Assembly: GCA_021201335.1 (NCBI GenBank)
Contig: JAJQFD010000037.1
Span: forward strand, 62,001 to 126,000
DNA: 64,000 nucleotides
DNA from: Bacteroides sp.
Lineage (GTDB): Bacteria; Bacteroidota; Bacteroidia; Bacteroidales; Bacteroidaceae
Direction of reading: 5' to 3'
The notes under the pieces are model-generated. The model ran no database searches. It worked only from the letters and a program-made list of their open reading frames with translations, and had not been told where the DNA came from. Each line of letters opens with the position of its first letter. Positions within the stretch are counted from its first letter, which is position 1. The position numbers and the translations under genes were made by a program. Below, in pieces: positions 18,833 through 27,246 of this stretch.

Positions 18833-19323
18833 TTTATGACCAATTGCATATAAACGACATCAAAATCTTGCCCAAATTTCTTGCCGATGGCCGGTAGTCT
18901 TCCGCATTCTCGAAATCCGTATTTAATATGGAATGCCAGACTGTGTTCATTCCGTGACGAAATACTTGCAATGATGTTATCTATACCTATTTGGATTGCT
19001 CCATTTATAAGTTGGTCCAACATTAATTTGCCCAAGCCTTTACTAACATGTTCGCGATGGATGAAGTATGAAACTTCGGCAGTCCGTTGGAATGTCGGTG
19101 CCGGATGATATGCATGTAAAAAAGCAAATCCGATCACTTCCTGATTTTCATCACAGGCGACCAAAGCTGGATAGTTACGGCTCGTTTCCTGAAAGCGCCC
19201 GAAAGTCTCAATAGGTAAAGCCTGATCGAAAAAGCCTGCAAAACTGTTTTCAGTATAATAGTTGTAAATGCTCATAACGCTTGAATCATCCGTATCTTGC
19301 ATGTTGCGAATAGTATATTCCAT
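18829..19323 (-). CDS. GNAT N-acetyltransferase (phosphinothricin acetyltransferase-like)
   Basis: A 164-residue single-domain GNAT. The N-terminus MEYTIRNMQDTDDSSVMSIYN is the typical first strand and helix. The central strand VIGFAFLHAYHP and the acetyl-CoA-binding segment HVSKGLGKLMLDQLI (about residues 96-110) follow the Pat/Bar pattern, with INxxSxxNxxSxxFHxKxGF further on. It catalyses acetyl transfer from acetyl-CoA to an amino group, possibly of an amino-acid analogue or antibiotic; the substrate is not shown. It is the first minus-strand gene of the metabolic cargo and ends 4 nt inside the end of the DUF4122 gene, tail to tail. Confidence 0.75.
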   Translation of the reverse strand: MEYTIRNMQDTDDSSVMSIYNYYTENSFAGFFDQALPIETFGRFQETSRNYPALVACDENQEVIGFAFLHAYHPAPTFQRTAEVSYFIHREHVSKGLGKLMLDQLINGAIQIGIDNIIASISSRNEHSLAFHIKYGFRECGRLPAIGKKFGQDFDVVYMQLVIN

Positions 19324-19346
19324 GATTTTTTATTTCCTTTGGACAG

Positions 19347-20174
19347 TTATTTATTCAAAAATTCTTTTGTTATTGTTTCAAACATTTGAGGATATTTATT
19401 ATGCGCATCGTGAGGCGCAAATGGAATGTTGAAAAGCACCGATTTTTCTATTTTGGAGGCAAGCTCAACAGCGCTTTCAAGAGGAAACGAGTCATCATCA
19501 TTACCGCGAATAATTAAAGCCGGAACAGTAATATTTTCAACGCTTTCAAGTGGGTAGCCGTCTTCGGTTTTGTCCGTCCACATCTCAATTACGCCTTCCA
19601 CAGGCCGGTCAACATTGGGTTCCGGATTGTGTAGCTGATAAAAGTTAAATATTTCTTTCCAACCTTCACGCGTCATCATATCAGCCATTATTTTTTCCAC
19701 AAGTTCAGCATCAGACAGGCTCCACGTTGCTCCAATAGTAATAATTTTTCGTATGGGAATATTGTTTGCCGAAGCAAGTCTATAGGCTATAACTCCGCCA
19801 TCACTAAAACCGATGATGTGAATATTGTTGAGTTGTAAATGATTCACAACTGCTTCTACATCAAGCTGCAATCGCTTATATGTTAACTTGCCCGTTCCCA
19901 AAGTAGATTTTCCGTGTCCGCGACTGTCAATACCTACGATATGGTAATCGTTGGCAAACATTGATAGTACTGAATTAAAATCTTCGATATTTCCAAAACC
20001 GCCGTGCAGAAAAAGCAAAGTTGGTTTCCCTGCATTTTCTATCTCTTCGTAGTATATATTCGCTCCATCAATTTCAAGATATTTTCCTGTTTGGTGGTTA
20101 AATTCAATCTTTTGTGCATTTATAGTAACGGCGACAAATGCGAATGAAAGTATAAATAAAATAGTTCTTTTCAT
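19347..20174 (-). CDS. Exported alpha/beta hydrolase
   Basis: A 275-residue protein with a Sec signal peptide (about residues 1-20, ending VTINAQ). Alpha/beta-hydrolase landmarks are the oxyanion-hole motif LFLHGGFG, the nucleophile elbow IGFSDGGV (Ser in GxSxG, about residue 129), an acid at RGNDDDSFP and the catalytic His in FAPHDAHN near the C-terminus. It is probably periplasmic, as an esterase or lactonase; the substrate is unknown. It lies 23 nt upstream of the GNAT gene in a collinear minus-strand series. The DNA is moderately AT-rich and the gene is intact. Confidence 0.8.
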   Translation of the reverse strand: MKRTILFILSFAFVAVTINAQKIEFNHQTGKYLEIDGANIYYEEIENAGKPTLLFLHGGFGNIEDFNSVLSMFANDYHIVGIDSRGHGKSTLGTGKLTYKRLQLDVEAVVNHLQLNNIHIIGFSDGGVIAYRLASANNIPIRKIITIGATWSLSDAELVEKIMADMMTREGWKEIFNFYQLHNPEPNVDRPVEGVIEMWTDKTEDGYPLESVENITVPALIIRGNDDDSFPLESAVELASKIEKSVLFNIPFAPHDAHNKYPQMFETITKEFLNK

Positions 20175-20224
20175 TTTTATTTCGACTTAATCGTTGTACT
20201 GACAATCAGTTTTTTCGTTGTTGG

Positions 20225-20845
20225 CTATCCTACATAGTTCGCCGACTTATTCTTTTTAAAATCCCATAGCTTTTTTACTACTTCCATATCTTGTTCCGAG
20301 GTCAGCATTTTTAATAATTCCAATGCGACACCTGAAGCTGTTGCCGGACAATAAGACGTAATAATATTACCATCAACTACTATTGGCTCGTTCACAACAT
20401 TGACTCCAAATTCTTTTAGCCTTTCATGATAATAGCCATCTTTTAAGTGGTAAGTAGTTGCTTTGCGATTCTTAAGAACTCCACTTTTCGCTACAGGGAA
20501 TGCCCCGGAACAAATTGTCGCAATAATTTTACCTTTTGCATCGAATTCCCTGATTAATTGCAGGAACCTTTCGTCATATGCTTCTTCATAAAAACCAAAT
20601 TCCCCAAATCCACCGGGTATTGCCAAAGCAGCATAATCGTCTACGTTTATTTCTCCGATAGTTTTATCTACCGTTACAGGTACATTAAAAGTGCTTATAA
20701 CTTGTTCATTAAAGCCACAAGTATCAACTGGTAAATTATGTCCATAATCAACTCTTGCCCAACCAAGAACATCTATAAAAACACAGAATTCCATAGTCTC
20801 GAACGCCTTTGGCAGAAACACTAATATTTTCTTATTTTCCATCAT
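20225..20845 (-). CDS. DJ-1/PfpI family protein
   Basis: A 206-residue protein of the class I glutamine amidotransferase-like superfamily. It has KKILVFLPKAFETMEF at the N-terminus, the conserved Glu-containing loop AIPGGFGEFGF, and the nucleophile elbow ATICSGAFPVA (Cys about residue 113). Members include proteases, chaperones, deglycases and isonitrile hydratases; the neighbouring PhzF and nitrilase genes suggest small-molecule metabolism, but this is inference. The start can be either of two adjacent ATGs. The gene is intact, between two other complete cargo genes. Confidence 0.75.
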   Translation of the reverse strand: MMENKKILVFLPKAFETMEFCVFIDVLGWARVDYGHNLPVDTCGFNEQVISTFNVPVTVDKTIGEINVDDYAALAIPGGFGEFGFYEEAYDERFLQLIREFDAKGKIIATICSGAFPVAKSGVLKNRKATTYHLKDGYYHERLKEFGVNVVNEPIVVDGNIITSYCPATASGVALELLKMLTSEQDMEVVKKLWDFKKNKSANYVG

Positions 20846-20878
20846 TAAATTTGTTTAAATTCTTATTCTTTTAGATGT

Positions 20879-21427
20879 TTATCTAATAATATCCCACTCT
20901 TTTCTAAGCATAGCATATATTATATCATCCATCCATTCTCCACGCAGGTAATAACTTTCTCTGAAATGACCTTCTTTTCTGAACCCCAGTCGTTCTATCA
21001 ATTGGATAGAGGCAGTATTTCTTGGGTCAATAGATGCAATAATTCGATGTTTATTAAGTTTTTCGAAAAGAAAATTTACCATTGCTTTCAATGCTTCGGT
21101 TGCAAATCCTCTCCCATGAAACTTTTTATGTAACGTACAACCTATCTCAGCTTGCATTTTATCATGATTGGTAAATACGATTCCCATATCCCCTATTAAT
21201 CGGTTTTCGTCCGCAATAATAATGACAAACTGGAAACATATATCAGCAACATCCATCGTTTGAGGCATATTGTGTATATAATCACGGATTTCGTCAACCG
21301 AATCCGGATACCATCCCTGATATTTATTCTCAATAAAGTCTGAACGATAGGAATATATGGCCTCTGCATCATCCGGTATTGCCAGCCGTATGATTAGCCT
21401 ATCTGTTTTTATTGTTTCCTTATACAC
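20879..21427 (-). CDS. GNAT acetyltransferase, RimJ/RimL-like
   Basis: A 182-residue protein with the N-terminal TDRLIIRLAIPDDAEAIYSYR of RimJ/RimL-type enzymes, a strand ending in LIGDMGIVF, the acetyl-CoA-binding loop KKFHGRGFATEALKAMV (about residues 102-118) and the C-terminal NTASIQLIERLGFRKEGHFR. It acetylates an N-terminal amino group or a small molecule; the target is not shown. A paralogue of the GNAT at 18.8 kb only at fold level. It is 7 nt downstream of the PhzF gene and likely translated with it. Confidence 0.8.
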   Translation of the reverse strand: MYKETIKTDRLIIRLAIPDDAEAIYSYRSDFIENKYQGWYPDSVDEIRDYIHNMPQTMDVADICFQFVIIIADENRLIGDMGIVFTNHDKMQAEIGCTLHKKFHGRGFATEALKAMVNFLFEKLNKHRIIASIDPRNTASIQLIERLGFRKEGHFRESYYLRGEWMDDIIYAMLRKEWDIIR

Positions 21428-21434
21428 AGCATAT

Positions 21435-22235
21435 TTATATTTTCAATTTAGCCTCGAATACAGTTAACGCCTTTCCTTTAATTTCTACTCTGCCATTATT
21501 TAATTTAACTTTCATACGGCCTGTTCTTTTTGATAATTGCAAAGAATCTAATTCTGATTTCCCTAACTTTTCAGACCATAGCGGAGTAAGTGCACAATGC
21601 GCAGAACCAGTTACCGGATCTTCATTTATACCACCCATCGGAGCAAAACACCTGACAACAATATCCGCCTGATTAGAATCACTTTCCGCAGTAATCATCA
21701 AATGTCCTAATCCATTTTCAGTCAATAATCCAAAGTCTGGACGAGCGTTTAAAATATCGTTCTCATTTTTTGCTATCGCAATTACCCAATCGTAAATACT
21801 TGAATACATTTCAATGGGTTCAAATCCGACCAAGCGTTTAAAATCTTTGTGCATATCTGTTTTCTGTATCGGATATTCCGGGAAATCCATAACAATCCAA
21901 TCATCTTCTTTTTTAATTATCAGATCCGCACCTTTTGCTCTCAGTTTTATCGTTTCATTTGCTGATTTCAATCCGAGTTCATAAATGATGTGCGAACTTG
22001 CTAATGTTGCATGACCACATAGCGGAACTTCGATCGTTGGGGTAAAGTAACGAATCTCAAATTCTTTTTCTCCAGGAAAGACAAAAGCTGTTTCCGACAG
22101 ATTCATTTCCGCTGCCACATTCTGCATCCACTCCGAAGAGACTTCTTCCGTAACGATCATGACGCCTGCCGGATTACCCTTAAATGGTTCATCTGTAAAA
22201 GCATCTACTTGGAATATAGTTCTATTATTTTTCAT
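21435..22235 (-). CDS. PhzF family isomerase/epimerase-like protein
   Basis: A 266-residue protein with PhzF hallmarks: FQVDAFTDEPFKGNPAGVMI at the N-terminus, NLSETAFVFP with the catalytic Glu (about residue 46), PLCGHATLASSHI, and the second-half repeat PVTGSAHCALTPLW. The two-lobed diaminopimelate-epimerase-like fold is complete. Known activities in the family include the isomerase of phenazine synthesis; no phenazine genes are near, so here it is more likely a general isomerase. It is preceded immediately (1-nt spacing) by the nitrilase gene. Confidence 0.85.
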   Translation of the reverse strand: MKNNRTIFQVDAFTDEPFKGNPAGVMIVTEEVSSEWMQNVAAEMNLSETAFVFPGEKEFEIRYFTPTIEVPLCGHATLASSHIIYELGLKSANETIKLRAKGADLIIKKEDDWIVMDFPEYPIQKTDMHKDFKRLVGFEPIEMYSSIYDWVIAIAKNENDILNARPDFGLLTENGLGHLMITAESDSNQADIVVRCFAPMGGINEDPVTGSAHCALTPLWSEKLGKSELDSLQLSKRTGRMKVKLNNGRVEIKGKALTVFEAKLKI

Positions 22236-22236
22236 T

Positions 22237-23031
22237 TTATTTCTCTATTTTAATCTCATATTTCGCATGTTCTGAAATAAGATCTTTTGATATCAGACTT
22301 CCGAAAGCTGGTTTATTTACTTCGGAAAGGTCAATGTCAATAATAGATAATAACTCTTCGCTTCCAGCTTTAACTAAAATTTTGCCGTCGGGACTTACAA
22401 TCTGGCTTTCCCCACGATATGAATCCGGCTCTCCATTAAACAATTCAGTTCCAATGCGATTACAGCTAACATAAAAACATTGATTTTCCAATGCCCGAAC
22501 AGGAATAATAGTTGGAGTAATATTACCTCCAAAACAAGCAGAATGGCAAATAACATCCACACCCTGTATTTTCAATTTAGAACTTAATGGTGCAAACCAT
22601 GCATCAAAACAAATCGTCAATCCTACCTTTGCTCCGCTACAATCATATGATACGGCTTCATTTCCTGCCGTAAATGCGCGTTTTTCATAATCCGGTAAAT
22701 GAATCTTTCTATAAGACGCAACCAGCCCTTCAGCTCCGACAAGGATTGAAGTATTATATAGTTGGTTTCCACACGATTCGGGTATTGTTCCTGTTATATA
22801 GCCCCCACAATCCTTCATCAATTCAGTAAGATATTTAACAGTATAGCTATCTTTTAAATCATCACTAAAAGGAATTAATTCATCCTTTAAATCAAAAGCA
22901 TACCCACTGGTAAAAAACTCGGGTAGTACAAGCAAGTCAAAAGTCGCTCCTTTGATTTTCTTTCTGATGTAGGAAAGGTTTGCATCTCTGTCTCTCCATA
23001 TAACATTGTATTGAAAGAATCCTATCTTCAT
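22237..23031 (-). CDS. Carbon-nitrogen hydrolase (nitrilase superfamily, omega-amidase-like)
   Basis: A 264-residue protein with the Glu-Lys-Cys triad of the nitrilase superfamily: LPEFFTSGY (Glu), YRKIHLPDYEKRAF (Lys) and LTICFDAWFAP (Cys about residue 138). The length and motifs resemble YafV/omega-amidase enzymes that hydrolyse 2-oxoglutaramate-type amides, but FDAWFAP differs from the usual FDLRFPE-type loop, so the substrate may differ. Cytoplasmic, no signal peptide. It shares an operon with the PhzF and GNAT genes downstream. Confidence 0.8.
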   Translation of the reverse strand: MKIGFFQYNVIWRDRDANLSYIRKKIKGATFDLLVLPEFFTSGYAFDLKDELIPFSDDLKDSYTVKYLTELMKDCGGYITGTIPESCGNQLYNTSILVGAEGLVASYRKIHLPDYEKRAFTAGNEAVSYDCSGAKVGLTICFDAWFAPLSSKLKIQGVDVICHSACFGGNITPTIIPVRALENQCFYVSCNRIGTELFNGEPDSYRGESQIVSPDGKILVKAGSEELLSIIDIDLSEVNKPAFGSLISKDLISEHAKYEIKIEK

Positions 23032-23074
23032 ATAGTTTTTTTATTTTTTCTTGCACAAAATCAATTGAGACAAT

Positions 23075-23569
23075 TCAATTGGTGGTAACTCTTTTAAGAA
23101 TGATTTTATTTACAATCTTATTGCCTTGTATAGCCACTTGTTCAAGTATATCCGGACTTTTGAATTCAAATTTAAATTTTAATGGAGCATTTTCAGGGTT
23201 CGTAATAACTATTTCGCCAGTTTTTTCTGAGGTAAACCAAATTAGGCACAATTCGATAACAGGCGAAGATTCTTTAAGTTCGGCAATAATAAATTTGTCA
23301 ATTTTACTGTCGTATCCATAAATCTGAGCAATAGAATCAACAATTTTGCCATCTTTAGTAACTTGACTATTAGAGACTACACCTCCTGCAAATTGCTTAT
23401 TTTCGCTTTTGAAAAATATATTATTTCCAAATTCTCCTTCCCAAATACCTAAGAATTGCTTCATAAGTTCAACTTGGTCAAGATTTGTCTCAGTTGATTG
23501 TGTAAATGCTTTATTCATACAAAATATAATCAAAAAAGTAATCAATAAGATTTTTGTTAATTGCTTCAT
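23075..23569 (-). CDS. Secreted hypothetical protein
   Basis: Not recognised. From ATG 23569 the protein begins MKQLTKILLITFLIIFCMNK followed by AFTQSTETN, a clear signal peptide, so it is exported. The mature part (about 140 residues) is beta-rich with ELMKQFLGIWEGEFG near its start and NPENAPLKFKFEFKSPDILEQ towards the end, resembling small lipocalin-like or DUF1579-like beta-barrel proteins; this is only a guess from layout. An earlier in-frame start at 23587 would add six residues before the signal peptide. It is the first gene of the minus-strand cargo series. Confidence 0.6.
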   Translation of the reverse strand: MKQLTKILLITFLIIFCMNKAFTQSTETNLDQVELMKQFLGIWEGEFGNNIFFKSENKQFAGGVVSNSQVTKDGKIVDSIAQIYGYDSKIDKFIIAELKESSPVIELCLIWFTSEKTGEIVITNPENAPLKFKFEFKSPDILEQVAIQGNKIVNKIILKRVTTN

Positions 23570-23689
23570 ATATTTAATCTCAATCATTGTTTATACTTAA
23601 TAACTTCAATAATATGCAAATATAAACAGAGTGAACTACAAAGAAAAGAATATTGAGCCTTATAACAATAAGAACTTGTCCATATTTCC

Positions 23690-23697
23690 TAACTTTG
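23690..23697 (+). promoter_or_regulatory. Bacteroides-type -7 box for the flavin reductase gene
   Basis: TAACTTTG matches the Bacteroides sigma-ABfr -7 consensus TAnnTTTG exactly and is followed by CAC. A TTG-containing stretch lies about 16-20 nt upstream. It is 45 nt before the ATG at 23742, a normal leader length. Confidence 0.65.
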
Positions 23698-23741
23698 CAC
23701 AATAAAACAAATTACATTAACAGATTTAATAATAACGTATT

Positions 23742-24302
23742 ATGAGAAAGAATTTTGGTGCAAAACCCTTAAGTTATCCGCAACCGGTGTATATTATCGC
23801 CACTTACGGCGAAGATGGTACTCCCAATGCCATGAACGCAGCATGGGGAGGCATGAGCGAAATGAAAGAAATAAGCATTTGTATCAGTGCAGGACACAAG
23901 ACAACTAAGAATATCCTCCAACGCAAAGTCTTTACCGTAAGTATGGCAGAAGCTGGACAGGTTGTGGCTTGCGATTATGTGGGTATTGTGTCAGGCAATA
24001 AGGTAACTGATAAGTTTGCCAAAGCCGGATTTCATGCTGTTAAATCGGAATTTGTGGACGCTCCATTGATTGAGGAACTATCTGTTGCCGTGGAATGCAG
24101 GTTGATAGACTTCAATCCCGAAACCGGTATACTCCGGGGAGAAATTGTAAATGTTAGTGTTGATGAACGTGTGCTTGACGAAAAAGGAAAGGTAGATGCG
24201 GCAAAAGTGGAACCGCTTGTTTTCGACCCGTTCAACAACGACTATCTGAAGGTTGGCGAAAAGGTGGGGAAAGCGTTTTCGGATGGAAAGAAACTGAAAT
24301 AG
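23742..24302 (+). CDS. Flavin reductase family protein (FMN-binding split barrel)
   Basis: A 186-residue protein starting MRKNFGAKPLSYPQPVYIIA, with NAMNAAWGGMSEMKEISICI and HKTTKNILQRKVFTVSMA, the flavin-binding segments of the flavin reductase-like split barrel. A conserved region around VVACDYVGIVSGNKVTDKFA matches the Bacteroidetes subgroup. It probably reduces FMN or FAD with NAD(P)H or carries FMN as a cofactor. It has its own promoter box. Its presence with ribBA in the same cargo gives a flavin theme, though that link is inference. Confidence 0.8.
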   Translation: MRKNFGAKPLSYPQPVYIIATYGEDGTPNAMNAAWGGMSEMKEISICISAGHKTTKNILQRKVFTVSMAEAGQVVACDYVGIVSGNKVTDKFAKAGFHAVKSEFVDAPLIEELSVAVECRLIDFNPETGILRGEIVNVSVDERVLDEKGKVDAAKVEPLVFDPFNNDYLKVGEKVGKAFSDGKKLK

Positions 24303-24423
24303 ACCATATATATTGAAAAATAAATCCCGACGATTAGACTTTGTATCACATTCATCTTTTTCCTATTGATTTATCTATACTATGAAATTAATCACAGTAT
24401 AAACCCTTTAAAAATTAAATTAC

Positions 24424-24891
24424 ATGGGATTAAAGTATGTAGTAACCAAACAAGTATTCGGGTTCGACCCGATGCGTTCGGAAAAGTTTGTACCCAAACA
24501 AGTCATTACCGGGCAGGTAACATTCAACAAATTATGCACACAGGTAGGTCAAATCTGCGGGGCACACCGGGGGACTGTGCAGTTAGTCATTGCCGGACTG
24601 GTGGATGCACTCATTAATAACCTGGATGACGGCAAAAGTGTAAAACTGGGAGAGTTTGGCATATTCCGTCCGTCTATCAATGCAAAGGCATCCGATACGG
24701 AAACCGAAGCCGATGCAACCAAGATTTATAAGAGAAAGATTATTTTTACTCCGGGTACGGCGCTCAAACAAGCCATAAAGAATTCCAGCGTTACCCGGTA
24801 TGCAGTGCCCGACACGGATTATACCGATGGCTCCACGCGTGGTGATAATGGGTATAACGAAGATGATGACTTCGATGATCCTACTGCATAA
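24424..24891 (+). CDS. HU family DNA-binding protein (HU-like, with acidic tail)
   Basis: A 155-residue protein of the longer Bacteroidetes HU-like group. GLKYVVTKQVFGFDPMRSEK is at the start, then the HU core with QVGQICGAHRGTVQLVIAGLV, LDDGKSVKLGEFGIFRPSI and RKIIFTPGTALKQAI, and an acidic, disordered tail (YNEDDDFDDPTA). It binds DNA as a nucleoid protein. The gene is intact, 121 nt after the flavin reductase, and followed by a clear hairpin terminator. Such HU-like genes are common on Bacteroidetes mobile elements and chromosomes. Confidence 0.8.
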   Translation: MGLKYVVTKQVFGFDPMRSEKFVPKQVITGQVTFNKLCTQVGQICGAHRGTVQLVIAGLVDALINNLDDGKSVKLGEFGIFRPSINAKASDTETEADATKIYKRKIIFTPGTALKQAIKNSSVTRYAVPDTDYTDGSTRGDNGYNEDDDFDDPTA

Positions 24892-24910
24892 TCAAACATC
24901 CAGAAATTTA

Positions 24911-24947
24911 AAAGCCTCATTTGAAAGTGTCAAGTGAGGCTTTTTTT
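24911..24947 (+). terminator. Rho-independent terminator after the HU-like gene
   Basis: AAGCCTCA and TGAGGCTT form the stem with a 15-nt loop, followed by seven T residues, 20 nt after the HU stop codon. Confidence 0.85.
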
Positions 24948-25067
24948 ATGTAACATTCTATAACTACCAAACACCTTATATTTTGTATATATTTTGCTAC
25001 GATAAAGATTTTAACTTGTGCCTATGAAAATATATATTCGTAGTAGCGGAAATAAATAATACCTATT

Positions 25068-25226
25068 CTATTTATTTTCTTCCTGGTCCTTTTCTGTTTC
25101 GTGTTGAAGACGATATGCTTTTTCTTTCGCTTCATCACTGGCTTCTTGTGCATCACCGATACTATAAAGATCTTTATCCGGCATATTTTCAATCGTTTCT
25201 TTTACTCTTTTTTCTGCTTCATCCAT
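25068..25226 (-). CDS. Small 52-aa acidic protein
   Basis: A short frame from ATG 25226 to TAG 25068-25070 encodes 52 residues: MDEAEKRVKETIENMPDKDL, then YSIGDAQEASDEAKEKAYRL and a charged end. The composition (Glu/Lys/Asp rich, helical) and the absence of rare codons suggest a real small gene. It lies 56 nt from the DUF389 gene end on the same strand and may be its downstream partner. Function unknown. Confidence 0.5.
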   Translation of the reverse strand: MDEAEKRVKETIENMPDKDLYSIGDAQEASDEAKEKAYRLQHETEKDQEENK

Positions 25227-25282
25227 AATTTCTATAATTTATTGTTATTATTTTATTAAACAAATAGCCTTCTAATTAATTT

Positions 25283-25921
25283 TCAGGCTTGATTTCGATG
25301 CAGCCCTATCAATCTGACAGTAACAGCACTGGCAATTACCATGCATACCACATACAACCCGAACATAAGTAAAGAGCCGGAGGCTATGCGGAAATGACCG
25401 GTTGCAAAACCATAGCCTGTTGAACAAAGTGGTGGTAACAGTGCTGTAGCAATGGCCACACCGGGTACTACATTATTGTCTTCTTTACGGCTTTTGGCAA
25501 GAATACCCACAATTCCTCCCGAAATGCCAATAAGTGCATGAAAAAAAGAAGGGCTTGTGCGGTTCATTATTTCAGAAGTAGCTTCTTTATCGGGCGAGAG
25601 TAGGAAGTAAAGTGAAGATACCAGTAAAGTAACCAAAACAGCCAGTCCAAAATTCTTTACCGAATTACGTACCAACTTTATATCCGAAATAGCCAAACCA
25701 TAACCTAAACCATTAATAGGTCCCATAACCGGAGAAATAAGCATAGCCCCGATAATAACTGATTTGGTATTAATATTTAAACCGATAGAGGCTATTAATA
25801 CCGCAAAAATAAGAATCCAGAGTTTTCTTCCCCTAAATTCAATATCTGAGCGGATTGCTTCATTAAACCTATTCGGGTTTTGAGTTTCGATCTTAAGTAA
25901 TTTGATCAACTTATTTATCAT
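25283..25921 (-). CDS. DUF389 (TIGR00341-like) membrane protein, short form
   Basis: From ATG 25921 (212 residues) the protein has five to six membrane helices: LWILIFAVLIASIGLNI, the conserved VIIGAMLISPVMGPINGLGY, a helix around FGLAVLVTLLVSSLYFLL, FFHALIGISGGIVGIL, VVPGVAIATALLPPLCSTGYG, and a last one near LYVVCMVIASAVTV. These are the hallmark segments of DUF389 proteins. Full-length members are usually longer, so the C-terminal cytoplasmic part is missing or this is a short version. Function unknown; an inner-membrane protein. An upstream ATG at 25975 gives 18 extra residues with no family match. Confidence 0.7.
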   Translation of the reverse strand: MINKLIKLLKIETQNPNRFNEAIRSDIEFRGRKLWILIFAVLIASIGLNINTKSVIIGAMLISPVMGPINGLGYGLAISDIKLVRNSVKNFGLAVLVTLLVSSLYFLLSPDKEATSEIMNRTSPSFFHALIGISGGIVGILAKSRKEDNNVVPGVAIATALLPPLCSTGYGFATGHFRIASGSLLMFGLYVVCMVIASAVTVRLIGLHRNQA

Positions 25922-26134
25922 TTCTATCCAGGCATATTTTGTCCACTTGCGAACATGAAACTTTAATAGCACCAAAAGATAACACGTAAAATCTTATTAT
26001 AGTTTTAGAATATTCCAGCTTATCTTTTAAGAGTGTATATCATTTTTGAAGGGGATATATATCCTGATCAGACTAACAACTATTACTCATCCTAATCCGT
26101 TATACTATTTAAGATCGAATTAAAACATATAAAC

Positions 26135-26950
26135 ATGAAGAAAATAGTATTTATTACCGGAGCCTCTTCAGGAATAGGAAAAGAAACCGCCGTAAAGTTA
26201 GCGGAATCAGGTTATAAAGTGTACGGAGCAGCACGGAATATCGAAATGATACCTGTATTACCGGGTATAGACCCCATTTATATCGACCTGACAAACAGTG
26301 ATTCGATAGAAGAAGCAATCGGAACCGTACTATCAAAAGAAGGCCGGATAGATATACTTATCAATGATGCCGGATACGGTTTTTACGGAACAATAGAAGA
26401 TGTTCCGCTGGACAAAGCCCGTAAGGAGATGGAAGTTAATCTTTTCTCTATTGCCCATCTTTGCCAGTTGGTTCTTCCACGTATGAGACAAAATGGCTTC
26501 GGACGGATTATCAATATTTCATCCATAGCAGGCAAAATGGCTACACCGCTTGGCGGATGGTACCACGCCAGTAAATATGCTCTTGAAGGATTAAGTGATA
26601 CGTTAAGGCAGGAGGTGGAAGACTTTGGCATTGATGTGGTAATCATCGAGCCCGGTATCATCCATACGCCTTGGTGGGAAAAAGCCCGACGAAATCTTGA
26701 CAGTGTATCACAGGGAAGTGATTATACCGACAAAATACAACAGTGGCGTACCGTTTTGAATCCGGAAAAATCCTCCGAACCTATCGTTATTGCCGATGTA
26801 ATACTAAAAGCATTGGAGGCAGATAAGCCTAAAACCCGATATTCGGCAGGAGAAAATTCGAGTCTTATACTCGGAGCGAAGAAAATACTTGGCGATCGTA
26901 CGTTTGATAAAGCGGTGGATAAGATGACAGAGAAAGAAGCCGAAAAATAA
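26135..26950 (+). CDS. Short-chain dehydrogenase/reductase
   Basis: A 271-residue classical SDR. The nucleotide-binding TGASSGIG is at about residues 8-15, NDAGYG (NNAG-like) near 85, the catalytic Ser in NISSIAGKM and Tyr/Lys in YHASKYALEG around 150-156. It uses NAD(P)(H) to reduce or oxidise a small carbonyl or alcohol. The specificity is unknown; the overall sequence is like the Bacteroidetes SDR group often annotated as oxidoreductase or 3-oxoacyl reductase-like. It stands alone upstream of the FMN riboswitch on the same strand. Confidence 0.85.
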   Translation: MKKIVFITGASSGIGKETAVKLAESGYKVYGAARNIEMIPVLPGIDPIYIDLTNSDSIEEAIGTVLSKEGRIDILINDAGYGFYGTIEDVPLDKARKEMEVNLFSIAHLCQLVLPRMRQNGFGRIINISSIAGKMATPLGGWYHASKYALEGLSDTLRQEVEDFGIDVVIIEPGIIHTPWWEKARRNLDSVSQGSDYTDKIQQWRTVLNPEKSSEPIVIADVILKALEADKPKTRYSAGENSSLILGAKKILGDRTFDKAVDKMTEKEAEK

Positions 26951-26986
26951 ATATCCATCCTGTTGGAAAGCATTTCATTTATTGCT

Positions 26987-26994
26987 TAACTTTG
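26987..26994 (+). promoter_or_regulatory. Bacteroides-type -7 box driving the FMN riboswitch and ribBA
   Basis: TAACTTTG, an exact TAnnTTTG match followed by CAC, 9 nt before the first base of the riboswitch. A TTGG-type -33 element lies about 22 nt upstream. Transcription would start right at the aptamer. Confidence 0.75.
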
Positions 26995-27002
26995 CACCCA
27001 TA

Positions 27003-27119
27003 TTCTTCGGGGCGGGGTGTAATTCCCTACCGGCGGTTACAGTCCGCGACTCCTTATAACGAGGATTGATCTGGTGAAATTCCGGAACCGACAGTTAAAG
27101 TCTGGATGGGAGAAGGATA
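27003..27119 (+). promoter_or_regulatory. FMN riboswitch (RFN element)
   Basis: The conserved RFN blocks are present in order: TTCGGGGCGGGGTG, AATTCCCTACCGGCGGT, AGTCCGCGA, GATCTGGTGAAATTCC, ACCGACAGTTAAAGTCTGGATG and GGGAGAAGGA (only short parts quoted). An FMN aptamer represses flavin synthesis genes when FMN is high. A hairpin with CGGTATTTACCG about 35 nt downstream is a candidate expression platform, and ribBA follows after a leader of about 127 nt. It carries its own promoter box just upstream. Confidence 0.95.
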
Positions 27120-27246
27120 AGTAATATAAGTTGTCTGTATATGTGGATCGGTATTTACCGGTTTACATATTTTGTGGCAATATACTCTCCTCATCAGCTC
27201 TGTAGGAATAATATTAATTTATTATTCACTTCAAACAGGGTTTAAC

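Noticed and set aside
27172..27246. Longer N-terminus of RibBA from 27172
   Set aside because: It would translate leader sequence right after the riboswitch platform; homologues start at MKTIKDF-like positions.
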